Assembly (NCBI RefSeq): GCF_027943255.1 | Contig: NC_072895.1 | Coordinates: 29,796,001 to 29,860,000, forward strand | Direction: 5' to 3' | Source of the DNA: Anastrepha obliqua | Lineage: Eukaryota > Arthropoda > Insecta > Diptera > Tephritidae | DNA length: 64,000 nucleotides | Part shown: one piece after another, positions 21,101 through 33,100 of the stretch | Layout of the letters: the number at the start of each line of letters is the position of its first letter | Numbering within the stretch: the stretch's first letter is position 1 | Position numbers and translations under genes: made by a program | The notes under the pieces: generated by a model | Told to the model about the DNA's origin: nothing | What the model saw: only the letters and a program-made list of their open reading frames with translations | The model's database searches: none

Positions 21101-24100
21101 GAACATAGATAATCTATACACTTTAGGTATCAACAACCTTTTACGCTTTGTCAAAAGCTCAGGATGGTTCAATATGGAAAGGGAAATGTAGCCCAGCCCC
21201 CGCGGCTCACAACGGACCCACTCCGTGGTCTAAGTGGTTTCGTTGTCTCTATGCGGCGATGCGGCTGCCAAACCTACCTACCTATCTTAAACAGCCAAAG
21301 GCTTTTAGATTAGATTAGATTAGATTTGTGGGGGGTTGCACAAGTCCAAGCACTCAGTCAGGAGGCCATTATACTACACCCGGATAGATTTTAGTAGAAA
21401 GAATGCAGAGGTAGGAAAGATAAAATGGATGGTGAGACGGAAGAATTAGTTTTAGGTCACTCTTTCACAAATCGCTTGGATGCATTGATGAATCTTAAGG
21501 GATCCGAAAAAGGAAGTGTATGAGCTTTATCCCTACTCAGCATACTTGCAATCGCAACCCAATATCCTAAGTCTGATACGGGAAAACGCCGGACAGCTAC
21601 AGAGAAAATGCTCTGCAGTGTCGTCATCCTCAAGAAAGGATAGGCATATCGGGCTGTCGACGACCCTCATGGCAGCCATAAGCTGACCACAGGCGTTGTG
21701 CCCTGTGATTACACCCAGTAGTACTTTCCGGTCCTTTCTGCTGAGTTTTAGGAGAAGGGTCGCTATTTTCATGTTTGGTTCTTTCACAAAGCACTTGGCT
21801 ACTCTGCACGATTCAACCCAAACCAACGTCCTCTATGGGTAGACCTCATGAAGTCGTCAATCCCTAGTTGAATCGATGCGGAATTGGCACCTAGAAAGGG
21901 TTTAGGGCCTAGTGGTATACTTGCAGAGCCATCAGTTTATCAAGGTTATCAAGGCTTACATCAGTTACTACCGCTACTTTAGACTTCAGAATAGAGTTTG
22001 AGGTAAAATTCCCCACGCGAAAGGTATGGGATTTGAATTCAGTGGTCAAAGAGAATACAATTGCTCTTTACACTGACGGATCCAAGATGGATTGTGACAT
22101 CGGCGTGGGTGTATATACGAAAGATCTTGACACTTCCAAATCCTTCCGCCTGGGGAACTGGAATGGTATCAATTTCTCAAGCAGAAGTTCTCGGGATACG
22201 GGAAGGCTTGCAGGATGATTAAAAACCATCCACAACAACTCTCGGAAGCATGCATTTTTTCAGTTGGTCAATCAGCCATCTTAGCTCTAAAGTCACTTAC
22301 AGGGTTGCCTATATTCGACGGACCCGACGAATTTCGATGACTCTTTGGGCCCATTCCAATCGACGAGGCTTGTCCGCAGGCAACAATCTTTGCGTCAATT
22401 GAATCTTATACGGGAATAAATGCAAATCAATGCGGATAATCGTTGTAAAGTGGTCCGAGCAATGCCCAACTGTTGAGAACGACGATTTTAGTATGTCCTT
22501 GGCGACGCCTTGGCCGGTTTTGATTTGGCCTCTTTGGATTAGAAAGAGCATCACCAGTCGAAAACCTTTCGTACAAACATTTAATGGTTTTCTTAGAAGG
22601 CGCACTTTTCACATTATTTAATTTTTTATACGCACGTTGAGTTTTCACAATTGACTTCTTTTGTTGAATGTAAATTTCAAAAATTTGGGAGCGCTCGCGT
22701 GGCGTGTACTGTTCCACGGTAAAAATCTGCTTGGACTGACGCTTCCAACACGGTATGTCATTAAGCGATCTGACGTCTCTGTCAAAAGATACAGGGTTGT
22801 CAGATGGGTCCGTCGAATATTGGCAACCCTGTATAACCAATTCAAAAGCCGTCAGATAATACAAAGAATGGCTTAACTCTTTAGCGGGCACGACAGACAC
22901 ATAGAAGGAAATGAGAAAGCTGAAGAACTGGCAAGACAGGAGGTATCCTATAACGAATTCGAAGCGGTAAAAAAAGGCTGCCCCCAAAGCGTGTGCGAAA
23001 AGGAGGTCTTCTCGCTACTCCAGAAGCAGGCTGCTGACAGGCCATCTATAATATAAAACTGCGTTTTAAGTTATTCTCTTTGACGACAGGACTTTTGTCA
23101 AATACTTTGAATTTTCAAGGATATGAGTAATTAAAAAAATTATTTTGAGAATCAGTGCATTGTAGAATACAAATATGAGTAGGATGAAAAATAATATAGA
23201 ATAATAGAACCTTCTCTGGAAATGAAAAAAAAAAACAATTTGTTGGTGCGCAATGAAAAGATATTGGAAATGTTTCCATCCTTGAATATATTTGAAGATT
23301 TTGAAAATAATCCTGAGTTATTCAACAAGTTTTGCATTTCGATAAGAGAGCGCGTTGCTACTAGCCTAGCTTTTCTTTTTTTGCCTTGGTATTATTTTTA
23401 TGTGAACTTACGAGAAGTTTCTTTTTCTTCTGTCAATTCATTCTTTGCTTACAACCCATTTAGTATCGCCGACATTCGACAGGATTCTCTACAGTGGAAA
23501 AAATCAATTATCGAGCAGTGATTGAATTTTTATTTTTGGAATAAATCGTCCAAAGCAAAGGAAAAAGGAAATAAAGGAACGAATGTTGAAAGTGTGCAAG
23601 GACTTTTCGCCATCAATTAGTAGAGTAGAAAGTTAGGTTGCTGAACTTAAGCGTAGCCTTACAAGCTTTCAATATAATCCACGTTAAGGACATCCAAAGA
23701 CAGCAACAACACCAGAAATCGTAGAAAAAAATAGAGGATATCGTATTGGAAAACAGTTGAGTGACTGAAAAAGATTTGTTAAAAGCCGGAAACATCTCAT
23801 TGGGCAGTGTTAGCAATATTTTGGCTGAAGTATTGGGTTTCAGAAAGCTGTGTGCGCAATGGAGTGGAACAAAAACACATTCGAATGCGACTTTCTTAGC
23901 AATTTGTAAGTCGATTCATCACTACGGATGAGACTTGGGTCGATCACTGTGATCCTCAATCAAAACAAGAGGCTAAAGAGTGGTGTGAACCTGGTTCCGA
24001 AACGAGTTCGTGCTCAGAAATAAGTCAAGAAGGTGTTAGCATCAGTAATGCGTGGAAAGTGTTTTTCATCAAATGATGAGGTCAAAGCAGCTGTGGAAGC

Positions 24101-27100
24101 GTATTTTGCAGCGCTTCCAGATTCTCATTTTAGGGATTGAGTTCATAAATTGGAATCTCGTTGGAACAAGAGAGAGGAGATTATATATATATATATATAT
24201 ATTATATATAATTAGTATACACCAAACACCCTTTTTGGGTGTTTGGTCGAGCTCCTCCTCTTTTTTGTGGCGTGCTTTTTATGTTCTTCCACAAATGGAG
24301 GGACCTACGTTTCTAAACCGAATCTGAACGGCAAACGGGTTTTTATGAGGAGCTTTTTCATGGCAGAAATGCACTCGAAGGTTTGTCATTGCCTGCTGAG
24401 GGGCGATCGCTATTAGAAAAAACTTTTTTTAACATTTGGTGTTTCATGCACGGTGTTTCGAACCTGCGCACTTCCGAATGGCAGTCACGCAACAATGCAT
24501 TCTACTACGACGAGCGCCAAGTGGATGTGGAAATATGCCGCCATCTCGTTAAGCGATGCCTGGCATTTGCGAGCAATGATGCAATTAGTGACAACCTCAC
24601 AGATAGATTTCATCGTCGCTAGGCTAATGGAATAAATATAGATTTAGTCACAAAACCAGACAGCTACTTCATTAAGGGCGAGAATTTCAGCTTGAAATAC
24701 GTTGGAGTGATTAGGCAGAAGAGCTGGTACTCAGGTACTATTATTATTATTGATTGGCTGTTTGTGCACTGTGGCCTGAATAGATCTATTGTGCAGCCAT
24801 GTAGTCTACTAAAACAGTTTTAGGCTATTAATAAATCCTAAAACTGCTGTAGGCTTAATTTCTACCAGGAGGTTTGGATCTATCGCCCCATTTTCCAGGT
24901 AATTTAGTCTGCGTCGTGCCACTGTTGGGCAGTCGCACAGAATATGTTCTGCCGTTTCTTGTGCCTCCTTGCAGAGTCTATAAGAATCGTTTTCTATCAC
25001 ACCTATCTTTTTCATGTGATAATTAAGTTTACAGTGCCTGTTAGTAGTTCAGTGTAAAGTTTTATGTTCTTTTGGCTTAGGTTAAGGATCTATGAGTTCT
25101 GGATCTTTGAGTCTTTTCGATTGCCGCATGCCCGATTGGGCTCTCCAGTAATCGATTATGCCTCGTTGTTCCTAGCACTAAATAACCCATTAAAATATGG
25201 CTCATATCAACAATAGTCACTGCGATTTGTTGGTCCCAGACCGAGTGTATGGCCGAGTTTCCATTGATTAGTTGCGGCAAGCTGAGCTGTAGTGTTACCT
25301 GCATTCTGTTTACCAACCAAGTTTAGGGGAGGTAAGAAGAAAATAGTTTTCAGAGTATTTAAAACATCAAAGGGTATGATTCTAAAAGCGTCGCGATATA
25401 AATAAGCGCCACTCGTTGAACTCGATGGTGGAGCGGATAATTCTGTTCGGCAGAAATATGGGGTATGCAAGTAATCAAAAAAGTACTATGTATTTAATCG
25501 GCGCGTACACCCTTTTTGGGTGTTTGACCGAGCTCCTCCTACTATTTGTGGTGTGCGTCTTGATGTTGTTCCGCAACTGGAGGGGCCTACAGTTTCAAGC
25601 CGACTCCGAATGGCAGATATTTTTTTGAGTAGTGTTTTCATGGCTGAAATACACTCGGAGGTTTGCCATTGCCTGCTAAGGAGCGACCGCTTTTAGAAAA
25701 ATGTAATGCATAAATAAAAAATTGGAAATAGGAAAATAAGATATGAGTGCAACAGCTGCCTAATACAGGCTCCGCTCTTACGCCTTAGAAGGTATATTAG
25801 TTCAAAGAACTGCTGAGTTTCTAAAGTTCCACTTCTGCACTTCTTGAAATTATCGTCAGAAACCACGTCATGTTTTGGTTTAGTTGTAAGAAGGAATACT
25901 TGCCTATGGTGTTCTGGCCTCAGCGCCAGATCCGAGCGAAATGTTTCCGTAACATACTTGTGAAAGTACGTGGGAAAAGGTAGCGTCGTATCCAAGTCAA
26001 ACACCAAGCACCGATTAGGCGATGGATTGTGCATGAAGAAGACGTGGTAATCCTGAAAAGAAGAAAATTAAGAGAAATATAAAATATTTGCAAGAACAAA
26101 AGCATCATTCAAGTAGAAAGTTTCGTTTCGTATTTTAATGAAATGAAATAATGTCGTAAACTTTAAGTAGCAGGCACATAACTGTACTTGTGCACGTATG
26201 TATGTGTGCTTGTGTATGTGCATACATATCTGCATATATATAAAAGTAAATATGGATTCAAAAAAATACGACGTAATAAAGAAAGAATCTAACAAAGTGG
26301 AAAATATCAACCGAAAAAAACGCTGCACTACTCGTTTGTTTGCATTTTATGTGCTGCAGGGTCTGACAAGGCTAAAACTAAGACTGGTAATATAGGCGGT
26401 CGGTCGCAAGCACAAAGCCTAGAGGGACCGACGAACGCTGCCATGATGAAACAGAAACACGCATAGCAGCAGCCTCGCACACATACATACATGCGCGCAT
26501 ATATTTAACATATAAATTTTTGTGTAAAATGTAAATGTTGTATGTAATTATTTGGAAGCCATGCCGTTGTAGTTGTGAACATTAACGCCACCGGGCATAA
26601 TGTGCCACATGCAACATAGCACACACCGACAACATATAATATATCCACAGAAGCTAAACAACAAAGCGAATTTTTTTCCTTGGTGCCATTGGGCCAAACG
26701 CTGTTAAGTACGCTCCCCTTACCGATCGTCCGTTAAATTGGCGCTCCTTCATGGCTGACGTTGGCTTGGGCTGACCTCGGCATGTCCGCCACCAAGCACA
26801 TAATTTCTTTATTTTATTAGTAGAAAAATTCACAAATTTCCCGAATCACGCCCAAATGCACACCACCCGTACTGAACGCCCGAAAGGTGGTGCCAACTTA
26901 AATGGTCTTTTCCATTTAGGCTATTCACGTGCAATTGCTATATTTCTTCTGTTTTTTGGGCCGTAAGATATGCTAAGGCAAAACTCGAGCGTGGCTACTC
27001 AGAGTAGTTGGCCAATATGACTTTATTAATGCATGCAAGGAAAAGGTTAAGTGTATTCGTGAGATTTGCATCATTGCGCATACAACTACACTCACTTACA

Positions 27101-30100
27101 CACATACATACATACATACATGCAGAAATGCTACATAATAAACAAAATTGCAAACGAACCAAAGCACCCATACAGTTGTATGCGGCCAAGGATAACCAAA
27201 TACATACATATATATGGGGTAGGTCGAAAAGTTTGCTAACAATAATACGACTTTTTTTCGTCTTATTCGTCTATTTCGTCAAATTAAAAAAAATTTGAAA
27301 GAAACAAAAAATGAAATGCAAAAAATAATTTTAAATAAAAAAATTGAAATAAAACACAAATTTTAAATAAAAAAAATCAAATAAAACACTTTCAAAAAAA
27401 AAATCAAATAAAACACAAATTTTAAATAAAAAAAATCAAATAAAAAACTCTCAAACAAAAAAATGAAATAAAACACAAAATTTAAATAAAAAAGAAATCA
27501 AATAAAAAAATTTTAAATAAAACACAAATTTTAAATTAAAAAAAATCAAATAAAAAAAAATTTCGAAGATACAAAAAATGAAATGCAACAAATAATTTCG
27601 AATAAAAAAATTGAAATAAAACACAAATTTTAAATAAAAAAATCAAATAAAAACTCTCAAACAAAAAAAAAAAAAATTAAATAAAACACAAAATTTAAAT
27701 AAAAAAGAAATCAAATAAAAAAATTTTAAATAAAACACAAATTTTAAATTTAAAAATGCAAATAAAAAAAATTTCGTAAAAACAAAAAAAGAAATGCAAC
27801 AAATAATTTTGAATAAAAAAATGTAAATAAAACACAAAGTTTAAATAAAAAAATTAAATAAAAAACTTTCATACAAAAAAAAAAATGAAATTAGCAGTAA
27901 TCCAGGACAGAGGCTTGTAACTATTCGCCCGAAAATACAGTCTGTGTCAGGAAAAAGGAACCGCGATTATGGATGAAGTATAAAAGATATATATTTAAAA
28001 TTTTTTTACATGAAAGTATGTACAAAACTACGAGTCGCAATTACTCAATAAACCGTGTAGTCTTCATCGTTGTCGAGTATAGCCAGGCATCTTCTTCGTG
28101 CTCTCATTTGAACCAGCTTTTGTGCGTAGCTCGTCGACAAAGAGGACCAGATTTTCTGAAATTGACGCACGAGTTGCTTTAAATCGTGGACTAGCTTTGC
28201 GGCAAGATACGTTTTCATAGTTCCGCACACATTTCCAATGGAGTTGGCGTCTGGGGACTGAGAAGGCCAGTCCATTACTTTGACGCTGTTTTCATGTTTT
28301 GTTGTTTCTCAATTCTCATTTCTGTTTGGTTGCGTTTTCCGGAATTTAAGGTCTTCTGCACGTAAACGCCCTCGAACCATGTCTTTGGATCCATTAACAC
28401 CACTTTTCTCTAAAACTGCTTTAGCTTCACCCAACGATCGGCTTTGTCACAACCCAATTAATGATTTTCTGATCTTGCTTTGGAAAAGTGTCTTTTCTTT
28501 TTGACCTCGTCCGGGGAAGTCCTTAACGTTTTTAACTTCCGTATACCGTTCCTTCATTTTCTTCAAAGCGCGCCAGTCATTTCTTTCTCGTGATAACCGG
28601 CACCAGTTCGACATTCCAAGTGAAGCCCAGTTGGTCTCCATCTAATCTTTCCAATGAACGAAGTCCCTTATAATCTCGATATCATAACTGTCAACAGTGA
28701 CGCCGACTGTTTGTCTGATGACATGAGGCACTTTGTTTTGTCCGCATTCATCACCCGAGCCATTCGCTTTGCTTCTTTACCCAGTTTGGAAAATACTGAA
28801 CTAACAGCACGGTTGTTAAGGCATGATACGGCATGATCGCACGATCTTTTTCAGCGCCAGTTGGAAGAAGTCACACGATGGCGAGTCACACTGTCAGAAA
28901 CCTCGTTTGGTATCAAACGGCTCGGAGAGGTCTTTCCCAATTCTGACGGCGCTGCTGATATTGAGCAACGTCTTTTTACATAGCCTCTTCGTGTTGTCGA
29001 ATGCAGCTTTAAAATAGGCAAAAAGATGGTGTGTGTTGAGTGTCGTTTCATGGGTCTTCTCCAAGGCTTGGCGCATTGCGAATATCTGATCGATTGTAGA
29101 TTTTCCAGGCCTAAAGCCACTGTGTGTATGTGCGTGTGTGTGGTATACCGTTCCGCCCATTTATTTATGAACGTCTTCGACTTTTCCAAATATTTTGTGC
29201 AGTTGCACGAGCCATTTTTGGACCTTTGGAGAAGAATACGCCTATTTAGCAGCATTTGATTCCTTTTTTTTTGTAATCGAACTCTAAGTGTAAATTTCGC
29301 CGGTCACGCTACTATTAGACAGACTGTATGTTGTGAATTGTTACATATTCTTTTTAATTTTTGTGAAGTGAATTTTATTAGAAGTTTTCCGAATTTTTAT
29401 TATTATATCAAAATTTAAATAAAAAAAATCAAATAAAAAAATTTTAAATAAAAAAAAAAAAATGAAATAAAACACTAATTTTAAATTAAAAAAATTCAAA
29501 TAAAAAAAATTTCAAAGAAACAAAAAATGAAATGCAAAAAAATTTTGAATAAAAAAAAATTGAAATAAAACACAAATTTAAAAAAAAAATCAAACAAAAA
29601 ACTTTCAAACAAAAAAAAAATGAAATACAACACAAATTTTAAATTAAAAAAATTCGAATTAAAAAAATTTGAAAGTAACACAAAATGAAATGTAAAAAAA
29701 AAATTTTGAATAAAAAAAATTGAAATAAAAAAAAAATTTTAAATAAAAAAAATCAAATAAAAACTTTCAAACAAAAAAAAAATGAAATAAAACACAAAAT
29801 TTAAATTAAAAAAAAATCAAATAAAAAAATTTGAAATGAAGAATTTAAATAAAAAACAAATTTTAAATAAAAAGATTTCAAATAAAAAAATTTCAAAGAA
29901 ACAAAAAATGAAATGCAAAAAAATAAAAAAAATTTAAATAAAACACAAATTTTAAATTGAAAAAATTGAAATAAAAAAAATTCAGAGAAACAAAAAATGA
30001 AATGCAAAAAAAAAAAAATTGTGAATAAAATAAAGTGAAATAAAACTCAAATTTTAAATTAAAAAAATCAAGTAAAACACAAAATTAAAAAAAAAAATAA

Positions 30101-33100
30101 TCAAATAAAACCACTTAAAAAAAAATAAAAAGAACGGACGTAAGTTATATAATATAAAAAACCACAGTAATCTTCATCTACCAGTCTGCAGTGCATTCTT
30201 TCCTTTTTATAGTAAAAAGGCGAGATCCGTGGAAAATGTTCGACATTTTCAATCCTCTTCAAATTCAAATCACTTTCCATTAAATGCCACTTTGGTAAAG
30301 CTTTTTTTAATGTCAACCTACAAAATTTCACTTTTCAAACGCGCAATAGCCGCATATCGGGTATTGGCAATTTGTTAGCGATCTTTTTAGAATACCCAAT
30401 ACCAAGCGGAGGACCAAGCAATCAGCAAACAGGGCAACCAAGGCAAGCAGGAGGGCAAACGACGTACGGCAGGTTTTATGTTTTCCTTTTCAGCCTTCAG
30501 TCAACAAAGTGGCGTCTACCAAATTTTCATTCCAACTACAGCAACAACACTGCTTGGCTCAGGAGAAGATGAATGCTTGCGTAGTCGTAACTACTTTTCG
30601 CTAATAAAATTGAAATGCGCCTTTCCATCCATTCAGCCAACTCGTTTGTAAAGTAAATTCATGTATAATTGATGACGCCGATCGATTGTGGCTGACCTAG
30701 TCGCAGCTTCAGACTGAACTTCCACTGCACGGTGGTGCGATGCAGTCACCGATGTAGCCTCGGTCCAGCCCAATTGGCCCACCCAGCAGCTTTGCCTTTT
30801 CTAAACAACCCTTTCTGCCAACATCGGTACATTTTCTTTGTGCTTTGCGTTACAAATTTAATGTTTGACAGTGACCGGATGTAATTGACTAATGATTTAC
30901 AACGTTGCTTTTCGCTGGCAGTGGCTCAAAAAAGGTAGTGAATAAAATATTTTCAGACAAATATACTCGTACAATGTGGGTCAGTTTGGTTTTTGCAGAG
31001 AAAGAGGCTTGGTGGAAAGGCAACATTTGCTCTTCTAATTTTGAGAATTTAAAAATCTGTTTCTGTTCGCACACTGATTGCCATTGAATGGTCAAATGGA
31101 ATTTAAGATGTGGAAAAGGTACTTTTAAAGTTAAAATGAGAAAAAAATTACTAATTGAATACCAGTAGCGACTGATGATTCATAAAAGGCGAGGCATTTT
31201 GGGAAGGAATTAAGCCAGTGTAGCGGCAGAAAAAAAATGAATATTTTGGGAAACGAATGGAAATTCTGGAAAAGGTCCCTTAGGGTACATGTCAGTAGCT
31301 GTCTAAATTAATATTATTTATTATTATTTGTAATACATTTATTTCGTAAAAGGTTTATAAAAACTAAGAGCTTTCAGAATTTTAAAGAGATGCAGCTCCA
31401 ATGAGCTTCACAACTACTAGGTTGGGGAATAAGTTCGCAGCATTTTTACCAAAGACTTTTATTTAAACAAAAAACAATAATTATACAAATAAGTTAATCA
31501 ATTTTATATTCGCCGTTGCTGTTTACAACTTCTTTCCACCTCTCTACAAATTTGTTGATGCCGTCCTGCCAAAAATCGCCTCATATGGTTTTAAAGAAGT
31601 TGTTTAGCCAGTTTCTAAACGTGCGGACCTCTTTCTTATCGAGAGTAACGCCCTTCATATGGTTTGACAGGGAGTAAAAAAGATGGAATCGATCGGTGCA
31701 AGGTACGGAGAATAAAGCGGGTGCTGAAGGACCTCCCATTCGAGCTCTTGGAGTGCTGCTTTGACGCCTTATGCAACATGGGGCCTGGCGTTGTCATGAA
31801 GGAGTACAACAAGTTTATGGAGATGCTGCTTTAAGGGAAACAACGTGCCGAGATTGGTTCCGTCGCTTCAAAGACGGTGATTTTAATGTTGACGACCGTC
31901 CGCGTGAAGGAAGGCCAAAAACCTTCGAATACGCTGAATTGGAAGCATTGCTCAATGAGGATCCGAGTCAAACGCAAGAAGAGGATGCTTCAGTATTAGG
32001 AGTTACCCACCAATTCATTTCCAAGCGGTTGCATGCTTTGCGAATGATTCAGAAACAGGGGACTTGGGTTCCTTATGAGTTGAAATCAAGAGATGTTGGA
32101 CATCGTTTTTTTGCCTGTGAACAACTGCTCCAGCGGCAAAAAAGGAAGGATTTTCTTCATCGCATCGTGACGGGTGACGAAAAATGGATTCATCACAGCA
32201 ATCCAAAGAAAAGAAAGTCATGGGGATTGTTCGGTCATGCTTCTACGTCGTCGCCTTGGCCGAATACTCATGCTGCGAAGGTTATGCTATGTATTTGGTG
32301 GGACCAAGTTGGTGTTATTTATTATAACCTGTTAAAACCAAGCGAAACCATCACTGTGGATCGGTATCGACCGAGCACTGCGCGAGAAGCGGCCGCAATA
32401 CGCAGAGAGGCATGAAAAAATGATTCTACAGAATGACAACGCTCGGCCTCACGTTGCCACACCCGTGAAAACGTACCTGGAAACACTGAAATGGGAAATC
32501 CTACCCCACCCGCCATATTCTTCAGATATTGCGCCGTCCGATTATCACCAGTTCTGATCGGTGGCGAATGATCTAACTGACCAGCAGTGCCATTCATATG
32601 AAGACATCTCAAAATGGCTTGATCCGTGGATAGCCTCAAAAGATGAACAGTTTTACCGCGACGGTATACGAGATCTACCAGAAAGATGGGAAAAAGTAGT
32701 AACCAGAGATGGGCAATACTTTCAATGATTCACTTGTAACTGTGTTTTCAGAATAAAGTTGTATTTTCATAAAAAAAAAACAGCGAGAACTTAGTTGCGC
32801 ACCGAATACCTACTTTGAGTAGATATAATCAAGAAAGACTACTGCTTTCTTAAATTCACCTTCGACAGGCTCTTCAAGTCTAACATACCGTCAAGAAGAG
32901 AGTGACAAACTCAAAAACCATGGGGAATAAGTAAAATAAATTTTTATACGTATGAATTCAAGCTACAAAATAAAGTAGGCTATGGAGTTTTTTGTTTTTT
33001 TAAGAATTAAGATTAGAATTATCTATCCGACTCCCGGACTACTTTGGCGTCTACCAGGCAGAAGTCTTAGCCATAAATGAGGTATACCTTAACACACACG

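Larger units (their letters stand above)
15720..21330 (+). mobile_element. Nearly full-length LOA-like LINE (about 5.6 kb)
   Basis: It consists of a GC-richer 5' leader (with a 30-bp near-duplication of TTGGCCATAGTGTTATC at about 15728-15770), ORF1, an overlapping ORF2 and a 3' UTR ending in a GATTA pentamer tail at about 21300-21328. No clear target-site duplication was found, so the 5' edge is approximate. ORF2 has endonuclease, reverse transcriptase and RNase H. This, with the DUF4780-like ORF1, fits the LOA clade of the Jockey/I group. It lies in intron 3 of the NTAQ1 gene, opposite to its transcription. One frameshift near 20720 is the only obvious lesion. Confidence 0.9.
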
